From Bifidobacterium asteroides (GTDB lineage: Bacteria; Actinomycetota; Actinomycetes; Actinomycetales; Bifidobacteriaceae): a stretch of 64,000 nucleotides of DNA. The translations under genes were made by a program, and so were the position numbers. This document shows positions 9,094 through 16,403 of this stretch, piece by piece. Location: NCBI RefSeq assembly GCF_030758775.1, contig NZ_CP132384.1, forward strand, positions 124,001-188,000, in the 5' to 3' direction. The number at the start of each line of letters is the position of its first letter. Positions within the stretch are counted from its first letter, which is position 1. Below the pieces are notes generated by a model. The model did no database searches. It was not told the origin of the DNA and saw only the letters and a list, made by a program, of their open reading frames with translations.

Positions 9094-10398
9094 TCAGCGG
9101 GCCTGGCCCTGGTCCGTCCGTCCCTGTCCGCAGGCCTGCTTGACGGCCGTAGCGATGGAGACCGCCGGGTCGTTGTAGGGAATCAGGGTGGACTGGAAGG
9201 CGTGATAGAGGTCGGACTTGCCGGGCCAGACCGTGCCGATCACGTGGTTGCCTGCATCCAGCTGATGCCACCAGGATCCGCCCTGGTGGTCGATCAGATA
9301 GTGGTCTACGTAGCTGCAGAAGGTGGCGTACCAGTCGGCGTAGGTGGCCTTGCCGGTGGCTGCGTAGAGGGTGGACGAGGTGTTCAGGGCCTCGGCCAGG
9401 GTCCAGTGCATGCGGTCGTGGACCACCGGGCGGCCCTGCCAGTCCGTGGTGTAGACCAGGCCCTCGGCTCCGTCGGCGGCCCAGCCATCCTCAACAGCCC
9501 TGGCGAACAGGTGCTCGGCAGCTTCGATGTAGCGGCGGCGGTCGGTCTCCTGATCGAACCTGCTTAATGCGTACTGGGTGATCAACCTGGCCCATTCGAT
9601 CCCGTGGCCCGGTGTGGCCCCGTAAGGCTTGAACTGATCGGCCTTGTTGTCCTGGTTGTAGTCCAGGTCAGCCTGCCAGTCGCTGTTGAAATGCTCGGGA
9701 ATGCGCCACTGGTTGTTCTCGGCCCAGCTGATGACCTGGTCGATGATGCGGCCGGCGCGCTCGCGGTAGTCCTCCTTGCCGGTGGCATCGGCCACGGCTA
9801 GGAAGGCCTCGGTGCTGTGCATGTTGGCGTTGAGTCCCCGGTAGGGGTCCAGCCGGGTGAAGCCGCTGTCCCAGGTATCGACGGCCAGGCCCTTCTTGTC
9901 ATCCCAGAAGTAGCGGTTGAAGATCTCCAGCGCCTGATCCAGCAGCTCCTGTCCATCGGGATCGCCGGCCAGCATGGCCGAGGAGGCAGCCAGGACCACG
10001 AAGGCGTGGGTGTAGCAGGACTTGCCGCTCTCGGGCTGGCCCTGCCAGGAGACTGAAGGGTACCAGCCGCCGTGTTCATCGTCGTGCAGGTTGCCTTGAA
10101 GGGCCTGGACGCCGCGGTGGACCAGCTCCGAGGCTCCCGGGTAGCCCAAGAGGCTGCCGATGGCGTAGACGTGGGTCATCCGGCAGGTGATCCAGGTCTG
10201 AATGCCCTGGTCGGGGTCGATGCTGCCGTCGTCATTGAGCCAGCCGGCGCCGCCCTGCTCGGTGGGGAACCCGCGCCCGAAGTCCAGGAAACCGTAGGTC
10301 TGCGAGGCCATGAAGATGCGGTTGGCCTCGTTGCCTAGTAGGTACCGGGGATTGATGGCGGACGGTGAGGTTCCCGAATGGTTCGGTGTCGTGGTCAT
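9094..10398 (-). CDS. AGE family epimerase/isomerase (N-acylglucosamine 2-epimerase-like)
   Basis: 434 residues, first gene of the operon, with a strong AAAGGAG ribosome-binding site 8 bp before the ATG. (alpha/alpha)6-barrel family features include the RxxxH-type MTHVYAIG, GHGIEWARL with the catalytic-type His, and the C-terminal DWYATFCSYVDHYLIDHQGGSWWHQLD. AGE enzymes interconvert GlcNAc and ManNAc, or act on free mannose, glucose or fructose. In this operon a ManNAc-to-GlcNAc step before the kinase, NagA and NagB is the simplest reading, but a mannose isomerase role cannot be excluded from sequence. Confidence 0.9.
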   Translation of the reverse strand: MTTTPNHSGTSPSAINPRYLLGNEANRIFMASQTYGFLDFGRGFPTEQGGAGWLNDDGSIDPDQGIQTWITCRMTHVYAIGSLLGYPGASELVHRGVQALQGNLHDDEHGGWYPSVSWQGQPESGKSCYTHAFVVLAASSAMLAGDPDGQELLDQALEIFNRYFWDDKKGLAVDTWDSGFTRLDPYRGLNANMHSTEAFLAVADATGKEDYRERAGRIIDQVISWAENNQWRIPEHFNSDWQADLDYNQDNKADQFKPYGATPGHGIEWARLITQYALSRFDQETDRRRYIEAAEHLFARAVEDGWAADGAEGLVYTTDWQGRPVVHDRMHWTLAEALNTSSTLYAATGKATYADWYATFCSYVDHYLIDHQGGSWWHQLDAGNHVIGTVWPGKSDLYHAFQSTLIPYNDPAVSIATAVKQACGQGRTDQGQAR

Positions 10399-10696
10399 GG
10401 CGATCGCTCCTTTGCTCAGCGAGGGGATGCAGCTGTTTCTGGTATCTGTTCACAGCCTAACACGCAATTGTTAGGAAACTAAACTTTTTACTGGCAGCCC
10501 CCGTGGTCTTGTCTACGATGCTATTGCGCGGTCTTGAAAACGAACCGTTTTGATGTTGCTGTGGCGAGATCTGGATCTGCCTGGACAAGGAAGTTTACAA
10601 TATAAGGAGCAAGCATGGATGGGCATGGTCACGGGGTTCAAGGCCCAATCCCCATGGCGGGTCCCCGTTCCCGCATTATCTATCGTCAGGCGAATC
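10399..10696. promoter_or_regulatory. Divergent regulatory region of the amino-sugar operon and its ROK regulator
   Basis: About 300 bp between the epimerase start and the regulator start. It holds the palindromic operator listed separately and an AT-rich tract (TTTACAATATAAGGAG, 10592-10609) with a ribosome-binding site next to in-frame and out-of-frame ATGs. No other gene is evident. Confidence 0.6.
10456..10482. promoter_or_regulatory. Probable ROK-regulator operator
   Basis: CCTAACA-N6-TGTTAGG is a perfect 7+7 inverted repeat (10456-10475). Overlapping it is TTAG-GAAA-CTAA (10471-10482), a second short dyad. It lies in the divergent promoter region about 58 bp from the epimerase start. 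The obvious binder is the ROK regulator encoded next door, which is inference. Confidence 0.65.
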
Positions 10697-11815
10697 ATGA
10701 CCAGCAATACCGGCAACCTGTCCAAGGCGCTGCCCAAGTCGGTGCGGCACCACAATCGAGCCATCCTGCTCAGGCTGCTCTACCCCGATGTCAGTATGAC
10801 CAGGGCTGATCTGGCCCGTGCTTCAGGGCTGACCAGGGTCGCCATATCAGACATCGTGGCCGAGCTGCTGGGCGAGCATCTGCTCGTAGAGGTGGGCTAT
10901 AGCAAATCCACTGGGCCGGGCAAGCGGGGACGGCTGCTGCGCATCAATCCTGACGGGCGCAGCATCCTGGCCCTGGATCTCTCCACGCCCTACGTCTTCA
11001 GGGGGGCGGTGCTCAACCTGACCGGGCAGGTGGTGGCGCGTGAGGAGATCCCGCTGACTGCTGACGGCAAGATTCCCCTGGACTTGGTGGGGGAGCTGAC
11101 CGATTCATTGATGCAACGTGCAACCCATCCCATCATGGGGATCGGCGTATCCAGTCCCGGCATTGTCAGTGCTGAAGGCGTGGTCGATGATGCCACCAAC
11201 CTGGGCTGGGTTCAGACCGACCTGCGCGGCTATCTGCATGAGAAGACAGGCCTGGATGTGACAGTCAACAACGATGCCAACAACGAGGTTCTGGCCGAGC
11301 AGCAGTTCGGCTCAGGACAGTCCGACCTATTGCTGGTCCATCTGGGCGACGGAGTTGGGGCAGGATTGCTGGTTTCCGGCGAGCTGGTGACCGGTTGCAA
11401 CCGCGCGGCCGGCGAGATTGGCCATGTGGTGGTGGACCCCACCGGTCCTCAGTGCCGCTGCGGCAAGCGCGGCTGCTTGGAATCGCTGATCAGCGTTCCT
11501 AAGCTGACTGCTGCAATGGACAGGGATCCTGACAATCTGGCCAGCATTCTGCGCCGGGCCGGTGAACTGCTGGGCCGTGCCCTGACCATGCCTGCCGGTC
11601 TTATGGACATTCCTCGCGTGGCTGTTCTGGGCGACTCCAGAGTGGTCAACCGCATCTTCCTAAGCGCCATGGAGAAGACCATGAACGATGCCTTGGCCGC
11701 TGATTTCCGGCGGCCCCTTGTGGTCGATCGCTCGGCCCTGGGTGAGGATGCAGCCTTGCTCGGGGCCTGCAGCACAGTGGTGGCGGACCTGATCGAGCCT
11801 GACGGCACCGTATGA
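10697..11815 (+). CDS. ROK family transcriptional regulator (NagC/Mlc-like)
   Basis: About 372 residues from the ATG at 10697. An N-terminal winged helix-turn-helix (RHHNRAILLRLL... SMTRADLARASGLTRVAISDIVAELL) precedes a ROK sugar-sensing domain with INNDAN-like VNNDANNEVLAEQ, NRAAGEIGHVVVD and the zinc motif CRCGKRGCLE. It most likely represses the divergent operon until an amino sugar or its phosphate is bound. The frame stays open upstream. An ATG at 10619 has AAGGAG 9 bp ahead and would add 26 residues, so the start is uncertain. Confidence 0.9.
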   Translation: MTSNTGNLSKALPKSVRHHNRAILLRLLYPDVSMTRADLARASGLTRVAISDIVAELLGEHLLVEVGYSKSTGPGKRGRLLRINPDGRSILALDLSTPYVFRGAVLNLTGQVVAREEIPLTADGKIPLDLVGELTDSLMQRATHPIMGIGVSSPGIVSAEGVVDDATNLGWVQTDLRGYLHEKTGLDVTVNNDANNEVLAEQQFGSGQSDLLLVHLGDGVGAGLLVSGELVTGCNRAAGEIGHVVVDPTGPQCRCGKRGCLESLISVPKLTAAMDRDPDNLASILRRAGELLGRALTMPAGLMDIPRVAVLGDSRVVNRIFLSAMEKTMNDALAADFRRPLVVDRSALGEDAALLGACSTVVADLIEPDGTV

Positions 11816-11938
11816 AAGTGGACTGAAGACCTGTCTCGCAACCGTGCCCGGTGTTGGTGATTCGCGCACATCGCCGAGACCTGCTACCATGGTGACTCGC
11901 ATGCGGTTGGCCGAGGTCTGACCCCGGTAGCCGGATTT

Positions 11939-12009
11939 GCGGGCGTAGTTCATTGGTAGAATGGAAGCTTCCCAAGCTTCAGAGGCGGGTCCGATTCCCG
12001 TCGCCCGCT
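11939..12009 (+). tRNA. tRNA-Gly (CCC)
   Basis: A complete cloverleaf of 71 nt. The 7-bp acceptor stem GCGGGCG pairs with CGCCCGC, the D arm is present, and the anticodon stem GAAGC/GCTTC has loop TTCCCAA, giving anticodon CCC. The T arm is GCGGG-TCCGATT-CCCGT. CCA is not encoded. It lies at the left edge of a lower-GC accessory stretch. Confidence 0.95.
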
Positions 12010-12119
12010 CTTGACTGGATTGCTGGGCTATCAAGGAAAAAGTTATTTGTTTAAGTATGATAACTGATTGATGTTAGCAGTTTGGCAACAGTTATAGTGC
12101 GAGAGGAAAGGGGTCAACG

Positions 12120-12623
12120 TTGACGTATAGCTATACAATAGGCAAAAAGGCTGCCACCCTTGATCGTTATACAGGCGGAAATGAGCAGTATTGCAGAGCA
12201 AGAGAATGGTGGTTGGAGCACCCTCGTTGTAGCGAAAGGGAACTGCAGGAATACTTGATCCACGATTTTGGGTTTATCGCAGACTCGGGTACAGGCTCTG
12301 GTACAGAATCGGGTACAGGCTCTGGTAAAGGCTCGGCTGATGTTGCAGAACGTGCTCATAAGATTGCGGTGTGTCTTTGCGAGAGTAAGCCACGTCAGAC
12401 GACATCAATAGGGTCTGTGTCATTACTGGTCGCATTACTGGCGTTGGTAATTTCTATTTGCTCGGCGCAGTTTAACAAATATCCGGAGTTGGTAGGAGAG
12501 GTTCTTCTCGCCGCTATATGTCTTGTAGTGCTCTTTACGGCTGTATGGGTCGTCATAAAGATTAAGACTGATCGTCGTCTCACTCTTGACACTGAATTTC
12601 GCGGGAGACTTTCGGCTCTTTAA
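12120..12623 (+). CDS. Hypothetical two-TM membrane protein with Gly-Ser/Thr repeat linker
   Basis: 167 residues, no family recognised. The N-terminal soluble part (~55 residues, KAATLDRYTGGNEQYCRAREWWLEHPRCSE) is joined by a repetitive Ser-Gly-Thr-Gly linker to a cytoplasmic-looking segment. Two hydrophobic helices follow (SLLVALLALVISICSA and VLLAAICLVVLFTAVWVVI). The start is probably TTG at 12120, with AGGAAAGG a few bases upstream. Codon use and GC content are well below the core genes, which suggests horizontal origin. Function unknown. Confidence 0.6.
   Translation: MTYSYTIGKKAATLDRYTGGNEQYCRAREWWLEHPRCSERELQEYLIHDFGFIADSGTGSGTESGTGSGKGSADVAERAHKIAVCLCESKPRQTTSIGSVSLLVALLALVISICSAQFNKYPELVGEVLLAAICLVVLFTAVWVVIKIKTDRRLTLDTEFRGRLSAL
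12285..12332 (+). repeat. 24-bp tandem repeat (two units)
   Basis: Two adjacent 24-bp units beginning TCGGGTACAGGCTCTGGTA differ only in the last few bases. They encode the Gly-Ser-Thr linker of the membrane protein. The unit is a multiple of three, so copy-number change would keep the frame. Confidence 0.8.
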
Positions 12624-12727
12624 TCGCTTATTTAGTTGTTGCTGCGCGCCGCCCTAGATTGAATCCGGGGGCCTGACCTTAACTCTAGGTTAGAGTCTGT
12701 TCTTGGTCTTATGCCTGAAGGAAGGAG

Positions 12728-13111
12728 TCAACCACTATACGGTTCTTGTGATGGTTTGGTTTTCCTTAGGCATACACGCTTGATTGCTTCGAAAGGATGA
12801 TGGGGATCCTGTAGATAGCTGGAGTGGGACTGCTGGTCATGTCGATGGCGATGAGGAGTAATATAGGTGACAACTTCAGCGCTATGGATCCGATTCTGTT
12901 CGCCTGTTCTCCTTCCTAGAAAATTCCCAATAGCATTGACATTTGGGTTTAGAAAGATTCCATTTTCGGTAAGGATAAACAGTTGAGTGAACCTGGTATT
13001 GACCGGCTTCCTGCCAAGGATGTAGCGCATGCCTTCGCTCGAGCATATGTTGCGTTCCTTGCGAATCCATATCGTTAGGTCAATCTGATTGAGCCTACAG
13101 TCGGTAAGCAA
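12728..13111 (-). CDS. Hypothetical protein (doubtful)
   Basis: 127 residues from a TTG. The protein is soluble-looking and His-rich (ITPHRHRHDQQSHSSYLQDPHH). There is no convincing ribosome-binding site and no family is recognised. It could be a decayed gene. Confidence 0.25.
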   Translation of the reverse strand: MLTDCRLNQIDLTIWIRKERNICSSEGMRYILGRKPVNTRFTQLFILTENGIFLNPNVNAIGNFLGRRTGEQNRIHSAEVVTYITPHRHRHDQQSHSSYLQDPHHPFEAIKRVCLRKTKPSQEPYSG

Positions 13112-13206
13112 ACATCAGCATCGGCGTTTACTCACCTGAGAAATGTTGCTGACGTCTATCGAGAGGAACAGTATCTCGCCCAGACTATGCAGTAAGACGA
13201 TCAACA

Positions 13207-13626
13207 TCACTGAAAAAACAGGACTTTTGCGACGACGCTCCACCATTTCCGGGCTTTGCGTGACTTCCTTTTATACAAGGCAACAATATGGACGATGCCG
13301 CTTATCAGCCAGCAGACGAGCCCTTGAACAGTCGTCGCAATTATTCTGTTTACCCAAGTGTCTGACGAAAAATCAACGGCATACGGGAATGCCATAAAGA
13401 GCCGAATAGGAGTTTCGCGATACAAGCCCCAGCTCATTGGCAGTAACAGAACCAGGCCCAGAAACCCTGGGATAGCTTCGGCACGAACGGGTACGTGGAT
13501 CATGCGGCGAAGGTCGGTCTTCTCCGTATCCTCGCCTGTTTTATCCGCTTTCCGTCCCCTGCATGCCATAGTCGCAAGGCTGCAGTATCTGTAGGTATGA
13601 AGAGCCACATGCAGACGCTTCTTCAC
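13207..13626 (-). CDS. Hypothetical membrane protein
   Basis: 139 residues from a GTG preceded by a GGGG stretch. Two hydrophobic segments (AIPGFLGLVLLLPMSWGLY and IIATTVQGLVCWLISGIVHIV) and a basic C-terminus (KRKSRKARKWW) suggest a small inner-membrane protein. No family is recognised. It lies in the low-GC accessory stretch. Confidence 0.4.
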   Translation of the reverse strand: MKKRLHVALHTYRYCSLATMACRGRKADKTGEDTEKTDLRRMIHVPVRAEAIPGFLGLVLLLPMSWGLYRETPIRLFMAFPYAVDFSSDTWVNRIIATTVQGLVCWLISGIVHIVALYKRKSRKARKWWSVVAKVLFFQ

Positions 13627-14362
13627 ATTCCCCGTTAATCCTGTTCTACGTGACCGCTAGTTTTCACTGAAGCGTTTCTCGTCTGTGAAAGGTTTGACTG
13701 TGCAATCCCCAAGGAGGGCGACTAAAGCAAAAGATGGTACAAATCGCGGCGTGACCCCGTTTATGTTTCCAAGTTTGATTGAGGCGTATGCCCAGACTTT
13801 TGCTCGCTTAATCCGATGTGAGGAAGTTTTATCGCAGTTTGGCTAGTTAGCATGAGATTTAGAAGTGAAGTATTGCGTGCCAACTCGACCCGCAACTATG
13901 CTGACGTGATGCCTGCTGACCAGTTGATGGATTGCTTCCTCGAAGCCATTATCAACATTTGGCGGCTCCCGGGCACACTGCTTCTCGCATCGGCGAAACA
14001 ATCGCGTCTATGGTTGCAACCAGGACTCTGCTCAAATCTCTAGAATCTTAAGGTTGACGCAGATGAGTCCACCTTGCCTAAATATGCATCTACCCCAGGT
14101 CCTGTATTCAAATAGGTAACCAAACATCCGTAGTTTCGCCCCACTTAAATCACCTCATAGGAATTGCTCTGGTCCTTTTATTTTCTTCTCCATAATCGAA
14201 TCTTCCGCATCTGGCCTAAAAGTTACAAGCCTGGCAACAATGGAGAAAAGCCCTTCCTAGCTGAACGATATTCCTGAAATTTCCGGAGTGTCGAAGCACG
14301 GTGCCTCTGGTCGGGCAGTGGAAGATGAGGGGGTACAGGGAAGTACGGAAAGGACGGCCATC

Positions 14363-14596
14363 ATGGCTGATTATCACGTGCAATACGACGGGGATCGCGA
14401 TCTCTGGACAGTCAAGCGGGCCGGGGCCACACGCGTCTCCCGCACCTTCGCCACCAAGGCAGAGGCCACCAAGCAGGCCAAGGTCTTTGCGGACCGGTCC
14501 GGCGGCGGCGAGGTCAACATCCATAACAAGGGCGGCAACAAAATCCGCGACAAGCGCACCATAGGCAAGAAGGATCCCCGAGACATCAAGGGGTGA
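14363..14596 (+). CDS. DUF2188 family protein
   Basis: 77 residues. The pattern HVQYDGDRDLWTVKRAGATRVSR...TKAEATKQAKVFADRSGGGEVNIHNKGGNKIRDKRTIGKKDP matches the small DUF2188 family. Members are usually 60-80 residues and of unknown function, with a conserved W-V and a C-terminal H.kdG-type strand. The ATG at 14363 follows a GGAAAGGA stretch. The GC-rich codon use marks the return to core sequence. Confidence 0.85.
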   Translation: MADYHVQYDGDRDLWTVKRAGATRVSRTFATKAEATKQAKVFADRSGGGEVNIHNKGGNKIRDKRTIGKKDPRDIKG

Positions 14597-14800
14597 ACGC
14601 TAACTGAGCTCTGGGACCTTTCGCCGTCACCGGGCCTGTGCATGTGCCGAACATCGCGGCGATAAGCACCTATGCCTATAGAACTATGCTTACCTATCAG
14701 CCCAGCAGGATGTTGGGATGGTGAAGCATTGGCCGCCCTCGCTGGTCTGCTTGTGTCCGCCCCCATAGACTGAAACCAACCGTGAAAGGTGGCGAGGTCG

Positions 14801-15610
14801 ATGGCCGATGGATTCAACCAGCTGGATCAGCGGCTGGCGGACAGCGGGTATGATGAGGGTCTGCCGGCCTCCTACCCTCCTCGCCCGGATATTGATGAGC
14901 GTCCTATTCAGATAGCCCATGCCAACATCTGGAGCCGGTTTGCGGCAGTCACGGGGCTGGTCTCGGCCCTGGCGGGCGCGGCCTTGCTGGCCCATGCCAT
15001 AGCCCCCTCCAGGCTGGGGGTCATAGGCCAGGTGGGCATCTCAGCCTGGGTGGGCGTCTCTGTGGCCTTTGCCCTGTTGACCATAATCCTGGTCGTCATA
15101 GCCCGTCATTCCGGACCAGTCCCGAACCGGCCATCGGTAGGCTCGGCAGGCATTATTCTTCTGATCTGCGGAATGCTCTTGACCGTGGCAGGCCTGCTCA
15201 TCGCCAACTCTTTTCCCAAGGGCATCATCAAGGCTCCTGCGCGCGACGAAGCGCCCATCAGCTCGGCCCAGGCTATGACCGACGGTATCGACAAGGCTAT
15301 CGGTCAGTGCGCTTCGGGTTGGCATGACATCGGCCTAGACGGGTATGTGGGCATCTCCCAGGCCCGGTATTGCACGGATACGACCATGGCCTACGTGGTT
15401 TTCGACAACGATTCAGCGGCATCCCTGGCCAAGGGGCCCATCCGCGCCCGCGTGCCTGACCTGCTCTCCCGCTACGGAGGTGGGCTGCAGCCTCAGGATC
15501 TATGGATGCTGACCGGCAAGCGTTGGATGGTGATTGGTAGCAAGGCCCAGGTGACCGGGCTGCAGAGCCAGTGGGGTGGCCAGGCTGAGCCGCTCATGAG
15601 CCAGCATTGA
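14801..15610 (+). CDS. Hypothetical membrane protein with extracytoplasmic domain
   Basis: About 269 residues. A short acidic cytoplasmic N-terminus is followed by three hydrophobic helices: AVTGLVSALAGAALLAHAI, VGVSVAFALLTIILVVIA and GIILLICGMLLTVAGLLIA. A C-terminal ~120-residue domain with two Cys (GQCASGWHD, SQARYCTDT) is probably outside the cell. The ATG at 14801 has AAAGG upstream. No family or function is recognised. Confidence 0.7.
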   Translation: MADGFNQLDQRLADSGYDEGLPASYPPRPDIDERPIQIAHANIWSRFAAVTGLVSALAGAALLAHAIAPSRLGVIGQVGISAWVGVSVAFALLTIILVVIARHSGPVPNRPSVGSAGIILLICGMLLTVAGLLIANSFPKGIIKAPARDEAPISSAQAMTDGIDKAIGQCASGWHDIGLDGYVGISQARYCTDTTMAYVVFDNDSAASLAKGPIRARVPDLLSRYGGGLQPQDLWMLTGKRWMVIGSKAQVTGLQSQWGGQAEPLMSQH

Positions 15611-15641
15611 ATGACCGGACCAGTCGACTATCGTGGCAGAT

Positions 15642-16397
15642 ATGGATCAAGCACAAAAGGATGATGGCGGATTGGTGGGTCGGCCCTCCACGGTGGTGCC
15701 CGGACGTTTTGGGCAGGAGCTCAAGGTCGAGCAGGCCCGCTGGTCCCGCAAGCAGGGCACGGGCAACCCCTCGCGGCCCATTTTTGTACTCATGCACGGC
15801 TGGGGCTCCAATGAGGAGGACATGGCTGACCTGATGCGCTACGTGGCCCCCTACAACGACTACGCATCCCTTCGGGCGCCCATGGTGGTGCCGGGCAGCG
15901 AACGCGGCATGTTCGGCCCGGGGTACACCTGGTTTCATGATATGCGCCCCGAACAGGAGGACCTGGATCGGGATGGCTACGCAGCGGCTCGGGCTGTGGA
16001 CACCTGGGTTTCAGCCAACATTCCCGAGGACCGACCTGTGGTGGCCATGGGCTTCTCCCAGGGGGCTATGTTGGCGGTTCATCTGCTTCGGGTCAACCCT
16101 GAGCGCTACCGGGCATCCATATGCCTGTCCGGGTTCCTTGCCCCAGGCCTGGTGCCCGGCACTGCTCCGGCGGATGAGCGCCTGGCTGGCTTGAACAAGC
16201 CGGTCTTTCTGGGCTTCGGTTCGGATGACACCACGGTGCCCAAGTACGAATTCCGGGCCCTGGCCGCCTGGCTGGACGAGCACGTATGGCTGCACACCAC
16301 CGAGTACGACCATTTGGATCATGCCGTCGACATGCGCGAGATGAACGACCTTCGCCAGTGGCTGGGCGAGATCGACGTGACCTCGGGCCTTATGTAG
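15642..16397 (+). CDS. Alpha/beta hydrolase of the phospholipase/carboxylesterase family
   Basis: About 251 residues. The oxyanion-hole region VLMHGWGSNEEDM, the nucleophile elbow GFSQGAM, GFGSDDTTVP with the catalytic Asp, and a late His in TTEYDHLDHAVD complete the Ser-Asp-His triad of small carboxylesterases. Substrate unknown. A GTG at 15633 is an alternative start. It converges on the antiporter gene. Confidence 0.85.
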   Translation: MDQAQKDDGGLVGRPSTVVPGRFGQELKVEQARWSRKQGTGNPSRPIFVLMHGWGSNEEDMADLMRYVAPYNDYASLRAPMVVPGSERGMFGPGYTWFHDMRPEQEDLDRDGYAAARAVDTWVSANIPEDRPVVAMGFSQGAMLAVHLLRVNPERYRASICLSGFLAPGLVPGTAPADERLAGLNKPVFLGFGSDDTTVPKYEFRALAAWLDEHVWLHTTEYDHLDHAVDMREMNDLRQWLGEIDVTSGLM

Positions 16398-16403
16398 ATC
16401 GGC

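Larger units (their letters stand above)
12624..14362. other. Low-GC accessory stretch, mostly without recognisable genes
   Basis: About 1.7 kb of clearly lower GC than its flanks. I see two weak minus-strand reading frames (listed separately) and no rRNA, tRNA, insertion-sequence ends or CRISPR repeats. A 63-codon plus-strand frame at 13852 has no ribosome-binding site or family resemblance, and I do not call it. Confidence 0.5.

Noticed and set aside
10615-10809. 64-codon frame with a strong AAGGAG upstream of the ROK regulator
   Set aside because: It overlaps the regulator in another frame and has no protein-like features. The AAGGAG may instead serve the in-frame ATG at 10619.
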